Origin: Undaria pinnatifida
Taxonomy: Eukaryota; Sar; Phaeophyceae; Laminariales; Alariaceae
Reading direction: 5' to 3'
Length of the DNA stretch: 64,000 bases
Assembly: GCA_012845835.1 (NCBI GenBank)
Contig: JABAKD010000023.1
Coordinates: 27,321,972 to 27,385,971, forward strand
Shown piece by piece: positions 10,800 to 20,879 of this stretch. Every line of letters begins with the position of its first letter. Position 1 is the stretch's first letter. Below the pieces are notes generated by a model, which saw nothing but the letters and a program-made list of their open reading frames with translations, had not been told where the DNA came from and searched no databases. The translations under genes were made by a program, and so were the position numbers.

Positions 10800-11290
10800 A
10801 CCACCGGTTCGTGGGTGGGTGGTGGGTCGGTGGATGGGTGAGAGTGAGTGGTTGACACGTAATTGTACTCCGCTGGAGGTGCAACGTAGCGATGATTGTG
10901 TTTTCAAGATAAACTATTTTTGAGATGAACTCGAGTACAGACCAAACACCGCTGTTTACTGGTTGTACGTACTGCTGTACTGATGTAGCAGATATCGGTT
11001 GGAGTGTTGGGTGGTAGGAGGGGTTGGTCGGTTGGCGGGTGGTTGGTGGGGTGGGTTGGTGCCGGTCGTTTCGTTCTAGGTGAGAGTTTCGTGTATGTTG
11101 GAGGTTGAGCTGTTATTTCATTTGGTACAGTATGTATGCCTTTCTCTCCGCTATATTTCCGGCCTGCTCTGGCGAAGTTCGAGTACGAACCAACGCATCC
11201 CTTCGCTACTGTACTGCTGTGGCATGGTGGGTGGGTTGGTTAGTGGGTTGGTGGCTTGGTCGGTGGGTGGGTGTGTCGTGCGGTGCGTGG
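10800..11290 (-). repeat. Family B, inverted copy
   Basis: GTGGGTGGGT simple sequence alternates with GAGTTTCGTGTATGTTGG, CCGGCCTGCTCTGGCGAAG, TACTGTACTGCTGT and GGCTTGGTCGGTGGGTGG, the reverse complement of the 2,810-3,110 blocks. Confidence 0.6.
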
Positions 11291-12050
11291 ATGGTGTTTT
11301 GTCGGCAAAGTGGAAGCAGATGTCGTGTTGGTGCGGTTGTTGTGTTCGGCCCGTGGGATTGACATTTCCACACCGTGCAGGGCGGTGTGGATCCGGGAGA
11401 ACTCGATTTTCGTCCCCGGTGTGTCGGTGTTGTAGAGATATGGAAGGATGTCTGAACCGGGGGTGGTTCCTAATTCTTCCCTTGAGTGGGAGGACTGGGG
11501 GAGGGGGGTCAAATGCAGACGGGGCCCTATCCTCCCCGGGTTGTGTTGGCTCTGCGCGCCCCACCCAATCAGCGATCGGCCCGTGGGATTGGGTTTCCAC
11601 ACCGTGCGGGGCGGTGTCGACCCGGGAGAACTCGTTTTTCGTCCCCGGGATGTCGGGGTTGTAGAGATATGGAAGGATATCTGAACCGGGGATATGACCC
11701 AATCTTCCCCGGGTTGTACTTGCTTTACGCGTCCCTGCCAATTAGCGATCGGCCCGTGGGATTGGGGTTTCCACAGCGTGTGGGGTGGTGTCGGCCCGGG
11801 AGAACCCAATTTTCGTCCCCGGGGTGTCGGAGTTGCAGAGATATGGAATGATGTCTGTACCGGGGATGGGACTCAATCTTTCCCGGGTGCGGCAGGACTG
11901 CGAGGGGGTTGCCCCGAGGGTCAACTCCGGCCGCGCGCGCCTCGCCCCCGGATTGGCCGAGACCGGGCGGGGGGAAGACCCTCGGCCAATGCGATTGGGG
12001 GTCGGAAAACGCAGAGATGAAATCCATATGCCTATTTTATTATATTATAT
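11290..12050 (-). repeat. Family D, inverted copy with internal amplification
   Basis: The outer parts match the reverse complement of 2,420-2,800 (AAAGTGGAAGCAGATGTCG at the left, GGGGTCGGAAAACGCAGAG at the right). Between them a GC-rich block starting CGGCCCGTGGGATTG occurs at 11347, 11577 and 11750. Each block is followed by CCACA.CGTG, GGGAGAAC, TTCGTCCCCGG and GAGATATGGAA. Unequal spacing (230 and 173 bp) suggests two rounds of duplication. Confidence 0.7.
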
Positions 12051-12137
12051 TGTCCAATGCATGAAGGGATATAATCGTTGCATGGACATAATACCCGGGA
12101 ATATATATATCAGACCTCGTATGTATTCATGTACAAG

Positions 12138-12182
12138 GGCTTCGCTCGCGGGCGGCTGGGCGCCGCCCGCTACGCTTGCGGA
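12138..12182. repeat. GC-rich hairpin, one of four copies
   Basis: GCGGGCGGC...GCCGCCCGC flanked by GCTTCGCTC and TACGCTTGCG. The same cruciform-capable block occurs near 991-1038, 51,705-51,747 (diverged) and 57,493-57,533. Confidence 0.75.
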
Positions 12183-12698
12183 AGGAGGAATAGACATTCA
12201 GTAGAAAGGCGGAAAAGAAGCACAAATGGCGCAACTGGCGACTTGAAAATGCCAAGAGGTCCATATATAGTACAACGGTACAGGATAGAGACGATTATGA
12301 TTATGAGTTTGTTATTATCATCCATTCGCCCAATCCATGATGGGCAAGTCGGAGGACTTCCTTGGCATATCCTTCCACCTCTCAGGTAGCGCCTATGTAG
12401 GTCCTGTACACTTCAATAGCTCTCTCTCTAAGTCGATCATCAACGATAAATTATCGCAGTGCATAAACACCAGGCACGCGCTTGTCAAGGATAGAGACAG
12501 GAAAACTACAACTTAAGATGTAAAGGAGCGCAGTGCCAAAAAAAACATGCTGGAAGCAGGAACTTGAACGCACACACCGCAAACATGTGAAGTACATTTG
12601 TATTCCTGAAAGACGAAGAGCACGCATTTAGGCATAGTTCTCAAAAAACGATGCTGGTATAATAAACCACAACTTAACGTTCTATAAAGAACGTGCTG

Positions 12699-12803
12699 TC
12701 AACATTGCTTCCGAAGGAGCATGCAGGCTTGCTTGGACTCTTCCTCCTCAGCGGAGGTACCCAGCACCTTGCACTCTTGTTTTTTGTCGATGGTCTTGTG
12801 GAT
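12699..12803 (-). CDS. Last exon of unknown multi-exon gene
   Basis: Reading leftwards from a splice acceptor (TTTGTGGACAG, the AG ending at 12,804), the exon encodes 34 residues and a TGA stop. It begins IHKTIDKK and contains QECKVLGTSAEEEESKQAC, then LLRKQC just before the stop. The charged, Cys-containing composition and the phase-0 acceptor make it convincing. The phase matches the donor of the exon at 13,457-13,624, so the pair would splice in frame. The intron between them carries the TRIM element. I do not recognise the protein; the three spaced cysteines could form disulphides or bind metal, but that is inference. Confidence 0.6.
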   Translation of the reverse strand: MHKTIDKKQECKVLGTSAEEEESKQACMLLRKQC

Positions 12804-12845
12804 CTGTCCACAAACGTTGAAGCAGGGCGGGAGAACGTCGATAAG

Positions 12846-13217
12846 TGTCAAGGAATTAGTGGGGTATTAGTCCGTTTGACCACTTGCACAGGTTAACCAA
12901 TAGCTTACCCAAACTAAGCCTTATAACACTCTCCCCCCCTTAAACGGCGGGATAGAAGGTCGGCCGTATATACGGGCGGACCTGTCATTTATCCAAGCCG
13001 TTTCATTTCCTGGGTAAGCCGGGGAGAGTATTTTTCAAGTTCGCCATGGGAAAATCTGAAAAAGTTTATTATGGTGGATGTGGGGATCGAACCCACGACC
13101 CAAAAACCCATGGTCTGTCGACGACGCCATTTGTTAAGGTATTAGTGGGGTACTTTTAGTCCGTTTGACCACTTGCACAGGTTAACCAATAGCTTACCCA
13201 AACTAAGCCTTATAACA
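12846..13217 (-). mobile_element. TRIM (miniature LTR retrotransposon)
   Basis: Two direct terminal repeats, 12,846-12,928 (83 bp) and 13,132-13,217 (86 bp), begin TGTYAAGG and end TTATAACA, so each is bounded by TG...CA. They are flanked by the 4-bp duplication TAAG (12,842-12,845 and 13,218-13,221). In minus orientation the first repeat is followed, after two bases, by TGGCGTCGTCGACAG (primer-binding-site position). The second repeat is preceded by the purine tract AAGGGGGGAGAG. The ~200-bp interior has no ORF but contains a tRNA T-arm-like CGTGGGTTCGATCCCCACG. All the standard marks of a terminal-repeat retrotransposon in miniature are present. It lies in an intron of the unknown gene and must be mobilised in trans. 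Confidence 0.85.
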
Positions 13218-13456
13218 TAAGTATGTGTAAAAAAGTATTCGTACTTCTCTCCAGCAGACGTCGTAACCATCCAAATTATTGGAGCTCCTTTCTTCGCTGT
13301 TAGTAATTGTTGTGGTATTGTTGTACTTGCTCTTGGTACTTGGAAAAAGAGCCGCACTTCATAGACTATATCCGCACGCCATCCCCTAGTCTTGAGCAAG
13401 AGACATGGATGTCTCGACTCGTGACACACAGGACGCAAGATAAGAGTAGAACGTAC

Positions 13457-13624
13457 CTCAATGTCGAACGCCCTCGTGGCACCGTGGGAATGGAATGCGG
13501 GATGTATATCGAGCAAGTGGTCGCCTGCCTTCTTCAGGAGGTCACCGACCTTGATGTCGCCGGTGCACTTCGTGTTTATGTCCTCGCCGACTTGGCGGCC
13601 CTCGGCGGCTGCTTCGCAGGGATT
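13457..13624 (-). CDS. Internal exon of unknown gene, copy 1
   Basis: Bounded by an acceptor (GTCGTTTGCAG) at its right edge and a donor (GAG|GTACGT) at its left, this exon is exactly 168 nt (56 codons) and phase 0 on both sides. It encodes NPCEAAAEGRQVGED, then NTKCTGDIKVGDLLKKAG, then LLDIHPAFHSHGAT and ends RAFDIE. The downstream partner is the stop exon at 12,699-12,803. Two cysteines are present and there is no membrane segment. I do not recognise the family. Because both ends are phase 0, tandem copies could be spliced together without a frameshift. Confidence 0.65.
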
Positions 13625-13660
13625 CTGCAAACGACAACAACGGATGGGAATACCTTGCGT

Positions 13661-13846
13661 TCAGTGAATGTTCAAAATAGTAAGGCCACGTAGCTGTCGT
13701 CGATTTCCAAAGTTGGAAAGGAAGTCGTACAATTTAACACTGCTGTTGTAATGAAAGCGGTCGTTTATGGGCAAAGCCCTGCCTGGTACCACAACGTTGC
13801 TAACACCTATGAAACCACCACTGGGACAGGAACGAACGGGATTCAC
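13661..13846 (-). CDS. Possible further exon of unknown gene
   Basis: An open stretch of 61 codons, preceded by an AG (TTACCAG about 16 nt upstream), reads NPVRSCPSGGFIGVSNVVVPG, then LPINDRFHYNSSVKLYDFL. It ends at a TGA before the 13,457 exon. Its partner at 14,591-14,776 differs by one residue (GLTILNIH versus GLAILNIH). The internal TGA means it cannot be spliced whole to the next exon unless a donor lies inside, so it may be a coding remnant or an alternative end. Confidence 0.25.
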   Translation of the reverse strand: MNPVRSCPSGGFIGVSNVVVPGRALPINDRFHYNSSVKLYDFLSNFGNRRQLRGLTILNIH

Positions 13847-14386
13847 AGTCGCAACTGGTAAGCGTAAGCCCCGGTATATTGCTATATAAGGCCTACCGGC
13901 GGAATACCGACAACGAAGGGTAAGAGACAGTACCTGCTGTATATATTGTTCGGTACTACTCTATTACTGCTGCTATCAACACTATTACGACCGACGTGTA
14001 CTGCGATTCCTGAAGAGGTTGCGCACCCTACTTGTACTCGTTAATACAAAGGGTTCATGTGGTTGTATGAAAAATGAGTAACAGTAGTAGTACACCGCGT
14101 CACTACATGAACAACTCGCTAACCCCAATCACGGGACTGCTCTCCAGCATCACCCAGGTTAACTTCAGCTTCTGTTTACTGCTATATATCAACCTCCAGT
14201 GTTTACTGCTATTGGAGCTCCTTTCGCTGTTAGTAATTGTTGTGGTATTGTTGTACTTGCTCTTGGTACTTGGAAAAAGAGCCGCACTTCATAGACTATA
14301 TCCGCACGCCATCCCCTAGTCTTGAGCAAGAGACATGGATGTCTCGACTCGTGACACACAGGACGCAAGATAAGAGTGGAACGTAC

Positions 14387-14554
14387 CTCGATGTCGAACG
14401 CCCTCGTGGCACCGTGGGAATGGAATGCGGGATGTATATCGAGCAAGTGGTCGCCTGCCTTCTTCAGGAGGTCACCGACCTTGATGTCGCCGGTGCACTT
14501 CGTGTTTATGTCCTCGCCGACTTGGCGGCCCTCGGCGGCTGCTTCGCAGGGATT
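14387..14554 (-). CDS. Internal exon of unknown gene, copy 2
   Basis: The duplicate of 13,457-13,624 has the same 56 codons, acceptor and donor. The last codons carry a silent ATT/ATC change before the GAG. Splicing of both copies would give a protein with the 56-residue unit twice. Which copy is used cannot be told from sequence. Confidence 0.6.
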
Positions 14555-15601
14555 CTGCAAACGACAACAACGGATGGGAATACCTTGCGTTCAGTGAATG
14601 TTCAAAATAGCAAGGCCACGTAGCTGTCGTCGATTTCCAAAGTTGGAAAGGAAGTCGTACAATTTAACACTGCTGTTGTAATGAAAGCGGTCGTTTATGG
14701 GCAAAGCCCTGCCTGGTACCACAACGTTGCTAACACCTATGAAACCACCACTGGGACAGGAACGAACGGGATTCACAGTCGCAACTGGTAAGCGTAAGCC
14801 CCGGTATACTGCTATATAAGGCCTACCGGCGGAATACCGACAACGAAGGGTAAGAGACAGTACCTGCTATATATATTGTTCGGTACTACTCTATTTCTGC
14901 TGCTATCAACACTATTACGACCGACGTGTACTGCGATTCCTGAAGAGGTTGCGCACCCTACTTGTACTCGTTAATACAAAGAGTTCATGTGGTTGTAGGA
15001 AAAATGAGTAACAGTAGTAGTACACCGCGTCACTACATGAACAACTCGCTAACCCCAATCACGGGACTGCTCTCCAGCAGCACCCAGGTTAACTTCAGCT
15101 TCTGTTTACTGCTATATATCAACCTCCAGTGTGTACTGCGACTGGTGCTGAGGTATCATGCTGCTGTGTTATTTATTACTGCATGGACCATTTTTACAAC
15201 CCTGGCTGACCCCCGTGATGAGACTTGCCCGTTATCATTGCGTCTTACATGTATAGATACCACGTAGTCGTAGTCGTACATCCAAAACGTGTGTTTATAT
15301 CACAGCACAAAGCGTCACTGCATGAACCACTTGTTCAACCCCCGCTTACCCCGATGACGGGACTGCCCCGTACTCGTAGTCGTACATACATGAAGTAAGT
15401 GTGTTTGGCTGTACGTATGAAAAAGAAATCGCATCACACAGCGTCACTGCAAAGGTCTACTCGTAGACCTGAGTACTTGTACAATTCCCGCTTACACCGC
15501 GATGACGGGACTGCCCCGTACACGTATCATACTCGTACATGCAAAAGTTACGCATGAAAAAGAAATCACAGCACAACAACAGAAATGTAACTCACGTTTC
15601 G

Positions 15602-15986
15602 TCAAGCTCTCAGCTCCTTCGTTAGGGACGCCGATCGAAGGTGAATCACAGGTGTCCGCGTCACACCAGTCACACACACGAGGGTTGTCGCCGCTTCCCC
15701 AGTGCTTCTTGTTAAGGTTATGAAAAGCTTGGCACGTGGAAGGCTCGTCACTCCTGCAGGTGTCGCAGACAGCGTACTGGCAACTCCTGTTTCTCCTATT
15801 TCGTGCGATGAGGAAGCCGTCACAACCCTTGCTCGGGCACGGCCAATCAGGATTGCCAGAAGAAGCTGAGTCCCGTTCTTGCCCGACCAGCTTCCACACG
15901 CCTGATCCTGAACCTCCACCACCCCCACTGTTGGCGGAGCCTCCTCCCGCACTAGCCTTGGTCCGCTTCGCAAATTTCAACTTCAA
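15602..15986 (-). CDS. Cys-rich, probably zinc-binding, exon of unknown protein
   Basis: The frame enters from the right without an ATG (the first in-frame codon I can use is TTG, so the true start or splice site lies further right). It encodes a basic start (KLKFAKRTK) and a Gly/Ser linker (GGGGGSGSG). A cysteine cluster follows: CPSKGC, CQYAVCDTC, a lone C, then CDWCDADTC, ending near PSIGVPNEGAES. Pairs of the CX4C, CX2C and CX4C type with an intervening His/Trp-containing stretch suggest two or three zinc sites. Codon use looks genuine. It lies upstream of the duplicated exons on the same strand, so it may be the 5' part of that gene. I do not recognise a named finger. Confidence 0.5.
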
Positions 15987-16639
15987 ATTGTTATTGCCGA
16001 TCCGGCAAATTTCAAATTCAAATTGTTTGCAGCCGTCAACGGCAATTCCCTCTCAACAGCCAGCAATTGGCCAACTTCAAATAAAAGTACAAAAAAGAAG
16101 TTGCTGAAAAAGCAAAATAAAAATATCAGAGAGCAAGCAGTAAAGATCAGAGAATGAGAGCTAAAAAGTAAGTAAGAATGAGACTAGGGAAAGCAAGGAA
16201 GGCAAGGAACTTCGGGACGGTTCTTTTCCCCAGCAACTAATTTTCTTTTCGGCAATTACGTGCTGAGAAGGGCTGAGAGGGGGGAGGATATGCCGAGCGA
16301 GACGTCCGAAGGGGGCGAGGTCTAGGTATATAGTTGTATGTCACTAGGTAACCCTTTTGTTTCTTTTTTTTTCATCCCATTTATTACCCTCGCACTACTC
16401 TCGCCCTCCCTCCCAGTAGTAACTCAGATCCGGGGTCACTAGCGGGCCCTCCTCTCCCCTCTCCACTACGGTACGTGCCTTCGTTTTTTCATCGCGAGAA
16501 GAGTTGAGCATTTATTGCCCTCGTCCACTATCGTTGAATGGTACATGCCCGCTCTGCTAGGCGTTTTAGCAGTTGCTCTGCTAGGCGTTTTAGCAGTTGA
16601 TCCTTTTTTTTTTGGCATTTTTGCAAATGTAGTCAAATC

Positions 16640-16722
16640 TAGCCACGGTGGGAATCGAACTCAAGAACCAACGCTAGTATTATCCGGTAGTATTTGAGGT
16701 AACCACTAGACCACCCGGGCGA
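16640..16722 (-). repeat. tRNA-derived sequence (SINE head or pseudo-tRNA)
   Basis: On the minus strand GGGTGGTCTAGTGGTTACC gives a perfect A-box (TGGTCTAGTGG) and GAGTTCGATTCCC a perfect B-box, at tRNA-like spacing. The T-stem does not pair (TTGAG against CCCAC) and no good acceptor stem forms, so a working tRNA is unlikely. Confidence 0.55.
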
Positions 16723-16724
16723 CC

Positions 16725-18480
16725 GACAGATGTATTATATACCGGGTATATAAATAAAGCTGTTTTTTTTGTAGAGATGTATTGTAAGGAAATTTGCCGA
16801 TCTCATATTTTCTCCTTTACTATTTGCACCCCTTTTCTCTTTTCTAACGTGTACCTGGTATAGGATAGGGAATGAAATGAGTGAGCAGATGTGCATAATA
16901 TGTGATAGCCAACGTCGGACGCGGGAGGTCGATGAAGTCAAAGCGAGTGAGACGCACGCACCTTTTAAACCGACGCGTGACTCAGCTGCCTGTCACTACC
17001 CGTACACAAGTTGCACCCCCCCGCTGACACTGATTGTTTTCCTCGTGGCTGACCAGCGTCCGCGAAATCGAACGTACTACAAGGTATGTACCGTGCGATT
17101 TCACCACTGCGTAGAATTACGTAGCTGCAGCACCACGCGACCGCAAGGGACGGTATCCTCTGACGTGAGTTGCCTACAGTTTGACAAAGACGACGGCATA
17201 GGGGCCCGAGCATGTACGCAGGATTTGCTGCACGAGGGCACGGGCGATCATTGTGGGTAGGATTCCGATCATTGTGGGTAGGATCCCCAGATGTGATGTG
17301 TTGATCGAAAGAGTAATTGATAGTAGGGTTCGCGCTTATCGCCCGTTGGCATCTCCACTTTGTCTCGTAAAATTGTCCACACATCCGACAGGTCATCGAT
17401 TTCCACATAAATGATCTACTGGAGATCTTTCGGGGCTGACACTTGCCTGATCTGTAGGATCTAGGCCATGCCGCTTGGTGGAAGCCGTACAACTTGCAAG
17501 ATCTGGGGCACGTTTCCCGGTTTGCATGTGTTTTGTACAAATCTTCCACAACATATCATATAGATAGATCAAGATCTACAGTAGTAGATGTAGATCATGG
17601 CCTGTCCAACGTGTGAAATTGGTGGAAATACGTCAGCTGTGAATTCGGCCGACTGAACGGTGGATGCTTGAATGTGCAAAGTGCGTGGTTGCTTCACTTC
17701 GATATATACTCGACATCAGGTGTAGACCGACCCTGCATCGCCCCTGTATACTGAGAGTGGATGGAAGGAGAGTGCAGACATATATATTTGTACGAGAACG
17801 CCGTCGTATGAGCACCCGATACTCTTTAAATCCACTGCGGTACAGCCGGCGAGCCAGGTGTACTCGTGTATAGCACCCCATACTCACGAACCCCACAGCA
17901 ATGCTGTGCAGGCTGCCCCACGTTCCGGTTCAAGGAGGATAGAACGCGGGGCTAACGCCGAGAACGATGTCCCACGTGAGGTACTACCACGCCCATCCAC
18001 GGGTTGCCGTTGACTAAGCATTATACCCATCGAAGTACCGCTATAGGATACGTTAAACTCCGCTCGAAACGGCACCCACTATTATGGGGATAAACTACAG
18101 GGAATTAATGTAGGTATGTTGTCTTGCTTTGCAGCAGTGAAAGGGTTAATCCCTCCGTACCAAAGGAAGACTACGTCGTTCGGAACATCATGGGCAGGGT
18201 TAGATTATCAACAACGGCAACAGAGTTGTAGCGCGGACGTATAACTTAACCCACGATAGTACTCCTTCGCCTCACCGGGAAAACCCGGGAGGAAGCGTGG
18301 CGGCATAATACTGGACAGCAGCGGCGTTACCCCGCCACAGCAAGCGATCGCAGCGTGCACGGGTGAACATGACCGCAGTACGAACATGCCCACTGCGATG
18401 GTAGTAGCAACGGGGTCCGATCCCTGACAATATCAAGCGATGACGACGACCATGCGCAAGCGATGACAAGCGTTCACGGT
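16725..18480. other. No recognised gene
   Basis: A 194-codon minus frame covers 17,549-16,965, with SCKLYGFH, KSMTCRMCGQFYETKW and several cysteines in its first 70 codons. It includes tandem GATCATTGTGGGTAGGAT copies (17,248 and 17,266) and has no family I know. The rest of the stretch shows nothing I can support. Confidence 0.4.
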
Positions 18481-18489
18481 CGAACATGA

Positions 18490-19140
18490 CCCTGGTACGA
18501 AGATACCCCGCAGCAATAGTAGTAGCAAAATGGTTCAGGTCCGCGACAATCACAAGCGATAACGGCGATGACGTGTGAGCACTGATCACACACCGCGGCG
18601 ATAGTAGTAGCAAAAGGGCCCGATCCCCAACAATCGCAAGCGATGGCAGCGATACGTGCAAACATTGGCCACACACCGCGGCGATAGTGGTAGCGAAAGA
18701 GTCCGATCCCCGATAATCACAACCTATGACAGTGATGACGTTGCGGACATTGATCACACATCGCGCGGTAGTGTTCGACGCCGAGGACAACCAGTGAGGA
18801 CAGCGAGGACGTGCGAACATTGACCACACATCGCGGCGGCAGTAGTAGCAAAGGGTTCGATCCCCGATAGTCAGAAGCGATGACGTGCGAACATGGACCA
18901 CGCATCGCGCGCGGAAGGGTTCCACCCCGACCGAGGACATCAATCGATTATAGCGATGGCGTGCGAACGTCGACCACACATCGCGCACGGTAGTGTTTAA
19001 CTCCGCAGGAAAACGAGCGATGGCATTGAGGACGTGCGAATATTGACCACTCGTTGCGCGCGGCGGGGTTTTGAACCCCGACAATAAGAAGTGATGACGG
19101 CGACGACCGGCAAACGTAGCCCACACATCGGACACAAACT
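18490..19140 (+). repeat. ~75-bp minisatellite, eight or more units
   Basis: Units contain GCGAACATTGACCACACATC, then GCGGCGGCAGTAGTAGCAAA, then GTTCGATCCCCGA and AAGCGATGACG. Starts of the CACAC block fall near 18587, 18668, 18752, 18822, 18895, 18971, 19045 and 19118 (70-84 bp apart). The GTTCGATCCCC piece resembles a tRNA B-box, so the unit may have begun as a tRNA-related sequence. A 346-codon minus frame through the array follows the repeat and is not taken as a gene. Confidence 0.85.
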
Positions 19141-19379
19141 GCAGGCCGTGAAAGGGTATAACGTCTGATGGCGCCATGCGGAGGATAGCCGATATCATAC
19201 GATCGCAACGCACAACGCACCGAAACAGGGTCAGAACCGCGACCATCACCGACGAGGAACAAACATGTATTTGTGAACGCTCATCGGTTATTGATAGGCA
19301 TTCTACGTACATTATTGATATTGCTCATTTATTGTTTTGGTGGTTCAAGTATTGTGCCCGGTAACTGCACGCGATACCG

Positions 19380-20110
19380 GCGATCGCGTGCGATCATAAT
19401 GCACGATAGTACATGGCTCCACGAGGACAATTCTCCGCGCGCAAGAACGGTTGTGACTTACCAGAACAGCGAAAATAGTGTTCGACCTTCAATATCATCA
19501 AGAGATAACAACGTCGTAACCCATCGCGCGGGCATAGCCCACCGTGGTATCCCACGCTTCACGCGCTGTTAGCGCATGCGAAGCCGCAGCGGGAGTAGGC
19601 GTTTCGCGGGTGAGTCACACTCCCTGAACTTTCTGAAAGGGGCAGCACGATACGATTGCACTGCACGACATCAGGTTTAGAACCCTGACCGCGCACCGGA
19701 CGAGATGATAGGAAACATTAGCCGTCAGTTCCGCCAGGCTCAACCCCCGGGCGACAGGACGGTTGCGACCGATGATCCAACAACAGCAACAGGGTTCGAT
19801 CCCCGACAACGGCAGGTGACATCACATCTAAGTGCTTTACGCTAATCCGCTGGGTTACGTTACCGGGCGAAAGAAAGGCCACGGCATATCGTACAGCAGC
19901 AGCCACATATTGTGATGCCGCATAACAGCACCGGTTGTAGCGATCGCGTGCGAACATGACCCTCGATAGTACAAGGGAGTTCCACGGGGCCAAATCTCCG
20001 CGCGCATAGACAGCTGCGACCTACCGGGTTCAGCGCAACAGGGGAAACCCGGTTCGATCGCCGAGCATGGCGAGCTATCACCGCGATTACGGCAACCGCA
20101 ACCCACACTG
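19380..20110 (+). repeat. Diverged repeat pair continuing the minisatellite region
   Basis: CGATCGCGTGCGA...GATAGTAC...CTCCACGAGG and TCTCCGCGCGCA occur near 19,382-19,445 and again, altered, near 19,938-20,010. GTTCGATCCCCGACAACGG recurs at about 19,795. No gene is seen between 19,140 and 20,780. Confidence 0.5.
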
Positions 20111-20879
20111 CTTAGCATACTGTGGAAACCCACGAAGCGCGCGGTGTGGGCGTCCGCCGGCCAAGGACGATGCGAAACAAAAAAATTGGCGCAGTTCCAA
20201 GCGTGCACATCTTGCGCAATTGCAAAGTGCGCCCACGATGACACACGCACGACGCGTGTGCACACGTGCACATACACGCGTGCCTACGCTTACCGATGCG
20301 CTCCCGCACCCCAATTTTGTATCAACAACATTTTCCGGGCTGGTCAAGTCCTTCTCGCACGTTGTTTCAACAACTGTTTCACGTAGCACCAGGTAGAAAC
20401 CGTACGTGTAGATATGCATTATTGATAGAGACTCAGCCAGGAGTGTCGTTGTAACTGATTCACCTTACGTTCGCCGTGTCTCTCGGCGGGTTAGTCTAGT
20501 CACAGTCGCATCGTAACTACGTTCGCTTGAAGAAAACTCTTATATATACCTGGTATTAAGAAGCCACCGATCAGTGTCGGTGTACGTAATCCTTACTAAA
20601 TCGACAATATAAATGTGTGTACCTCATACCGTAATGCCAATATATGGCACGCATTACGCAGTAACAGGTACGTTCCCAGCCATCCCAGGTTTGTTCGCCG
20701 AGGAACAAAGCTGGATGAGGACGCGCGTCGAATCGATTGTAGATGACATGGCGACTGTGACAGTCGCAGACAAACCCGTCAGATGGAATCCGAGCCCGCG
20801 TGGCACCCGTTGCACGCGAGAGTGAACGGAACGGATGGTGTCTCAGGGGGCCTGAACCTCCGTTATGAGTTCTGGGAAA

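Larger units (their letters stand above)
13281..15133 (+). repeat. 930-bp tandem duplication, two copies
   Basis: 13,281-14,213 and 14,214-15,133 are aligned at a constant offset of 930 after one 3-bp indel near the left end. By eye I count roughly ten substitutions, so the duplication is young. Each copy carries one complete internal exon of the minus-strand gene and a second conserved open stretch. The copy junction falls within GGAGCTCC. Near the right end of each copy lies GCGTCACTACATGAACAAC, and related degenerate units (GCGTCACTGC...GATGACGGGACTGCCCCG) continue at 15,310 and 15,440. Confidence 0.95.

Noticed and set aside
13070-13131. tRNA gene ending in ATCCACCA
   Set aside because: A good T-arm and 3' acceptor half exist, but there is no 5' acceptor half, and it lies within the TRIM interior.
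16965-17549. 194-codon minus ORF with several cysteines
   Set aside because: Contains a local 18-bp duplication and no recognisable finger spacing; composition drifts after residue 70.
18272-19312. 346-codon minus-strand ORF, longest in the window
   Set aside because: It runs through the ~75-bp minisatellite and its protein repeats with the DNA (CVVHVRTSSL/CVINVRN patterns). An open frame in a GC-rich tandem repeat is not evidence of a gene.
20613-20825. ORF upstream of the first LINE-A fragment as the LINE's N-terminal part
   Set aside because: No LINE-A landmark appears before about 20,880 and the fragment is clearly 5'-truncated.
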